Positions 63,646-64,000 of a stretch of DNA of 64,000 bases are shown here, in pieces. Where the stretch lies: assembly GCF_000422245.1 (NCBI RefSeq), contig NZ_ATHI01000003.1:62001-126000 (forward strand). The letters are read 5' to 3'. Source of the stretch: Alkalidesulfovibrio alkalitolerans DSM 16529. GTDB taxonomy: Bacteria > Desulfobacterota > Desulfovibrionia > Desulfovibrionales > Desulfovibrionaceae. The notes under the pieces were generated by a model. The model was not told the origin of the DNA and did not search any database. It worked only from the letters and a program-made list of their open reading frames with translations. Within the stretch, counting starts at the first letter, position 1, and each line of letters opens with the position of its first letter. Made by a program: the position numbers and the translations under genes.

Positions 63646-64000
63646 CTATTTGAACGTGTAGAATTTCTTGAGTTTGGGGAACACGTCCGAGATTTCCTTG
63701 TTGCCCATGATGCCTTCGGGCCTGAACATCATCAGTAGGATCAGGAGCAGCGGGATGATGACCCACTTCCAGACCTGGGTCAGTTCGTAGCCGTCGGGCA
63801 GCAGGTAGACGGCGTGCAGGGCCGTGTCCAGCATCGGGATCAGGAAGCGCAGGCTCTCCATGAGGAAGGTGATCAATATGGCCGCCATGACCGCGCCCGA
63901 AAGCGAGCCCATGCCGCCCAGGTAGACCATGACCATGGCCTCGGTGGACTTGAGGATGGTGAAGTTGCCGGGGTTCACGTAGCCGATGGCGTGGGCGAAG
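63646..64000 (-). CDS. livM: Branched-chain amino acid ABC transporter permease LivM (partial)
   Basis: Only the C-terminal part is inside the window; the frame is open to the right edge. It has STEAMVMVYLGGMGSLSGAV, the EAA-like loop of LivM permeases, and helices ILITFLMESLRFLI and VIIPLLLILLMMFRPEGI. The rest of the transporter, with livH and a binding protein, is expected beyond 64000. Confidence 0.92.
   Translation of the reverse strand, partial: FAHAIGYVNPGNFTILKSTEAMVMVYLGGMGSLSGAVMAAILITFLMESLRFLIPMLDTALHAVYLLPDGYELTQVWKWVIIPLLLILLMMFRPEGIMGNKEISDVFPKLKKFYTFK

Overview
The window looks like one contig piece from a high-GC deltaproteobacterial sulfate reducer of the Desulfovibrionaceae type. 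Family-level clues are a split ATP synthase locus (F0 genes atpZ-atpI-atpB-atpE followed directly by rex, with no F1 genes), a Fur-controlled feo cluster with an extra Cys-rich FeoA-like protein, many PAS/Cache histidine kinases, and adjacent tRNA-Gln/tRNA-Glu genes. The genus is an inference; no rRNA is present.

Region 1 (1-4.2 kb) is the end of a prophage tail module that carries a complete diversity-generating retroelement (DGR). It has a phage tail-type target protein with a C-type-lectin-like C-terminus, a variable repeat (VR, 1424-1543), an 8-bp-stem/4-nt-loop hairpin just downstream, an Avd accessory protein, a template repeat (TR, 1977-2096) and a DGR-type reverse transcriptase. VR and TR are both 120 bp and differ at exactly 15 positions, all of which are A in the TR. 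A tail-fibre assembly-like gene, a small phospholipase-A2-like protein and three phased direct repeats close the prophage. The repeats resemble the end of a Mu-like transposable phage. The host gene beyond them looks cut short.

Region 2 (4.2-16.8 kb) is a surface polysaccharide locus. It encodes a YfhO-like membrane protein, APS kinase (cysC), UDP-GlcNAc 2-epimerase (wecB), UDP-glucuronate decarboxylase, a winged-helix regulator, UDP-sulfoquinovose synthase (sqdB-like), a methyltransferase, two GT4 glycosyltransferases, galE and an asparagine-synthase-like amidotransferase. The minus-strand and plus-strand halves diverge around 10.3-10.8 kb.

Region 3 (16.9-22.1 kb) is a signalling block: Cache-PAS-PAS histidine kinase, receiver, HD-GYP response regulator, and a convergent REC-PAS-GGDEF protein, so c-di-GMP synthesis and breakdown are encoded together. 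Region 4 (22.2-26.1 kb) is fur plus a feo operon behind a promoter with an overlapping Fur box, closed by a strong terminator. A chemoreceptor follows.

Region 5 (27.9-29.7 kb) is tRNA-Thr followed by a small accessory patch with an ASCH-domain protein and a HigBA-type toxin-antitoxin pair. Region 6 (29.7-46.6 kb) is mostly housekeeping: DEAD-box helicase, FUSC transporter, Lon-like protease, F0 ATP synthase genes, rex, UbiB-like kinase, DMT transporter, aldolase family enzyme, DUF721 protein and tRNAs. Region 7 (46.7-64 kb) holds two histidine kinases, one with a Rossmann-like N-terminus and one paired with a branched-chain-type binding lipoprotein. It also has a MoxR-type ATPase with a VWA/metallopeptidase partner, a ferric-reductase-like flavoprotein, a beta-helix protein, Hsp20, an RNA methyltransferase, shikimate kinase and a livM-livG-livF transporter.

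At least eleven copies of one 35-125 bp intergenic hairpin repeat are scattered from 22.6 kb to 62.7 kb, mostly at gene 3' ends. Their arms have changed together so that the fold is kept.
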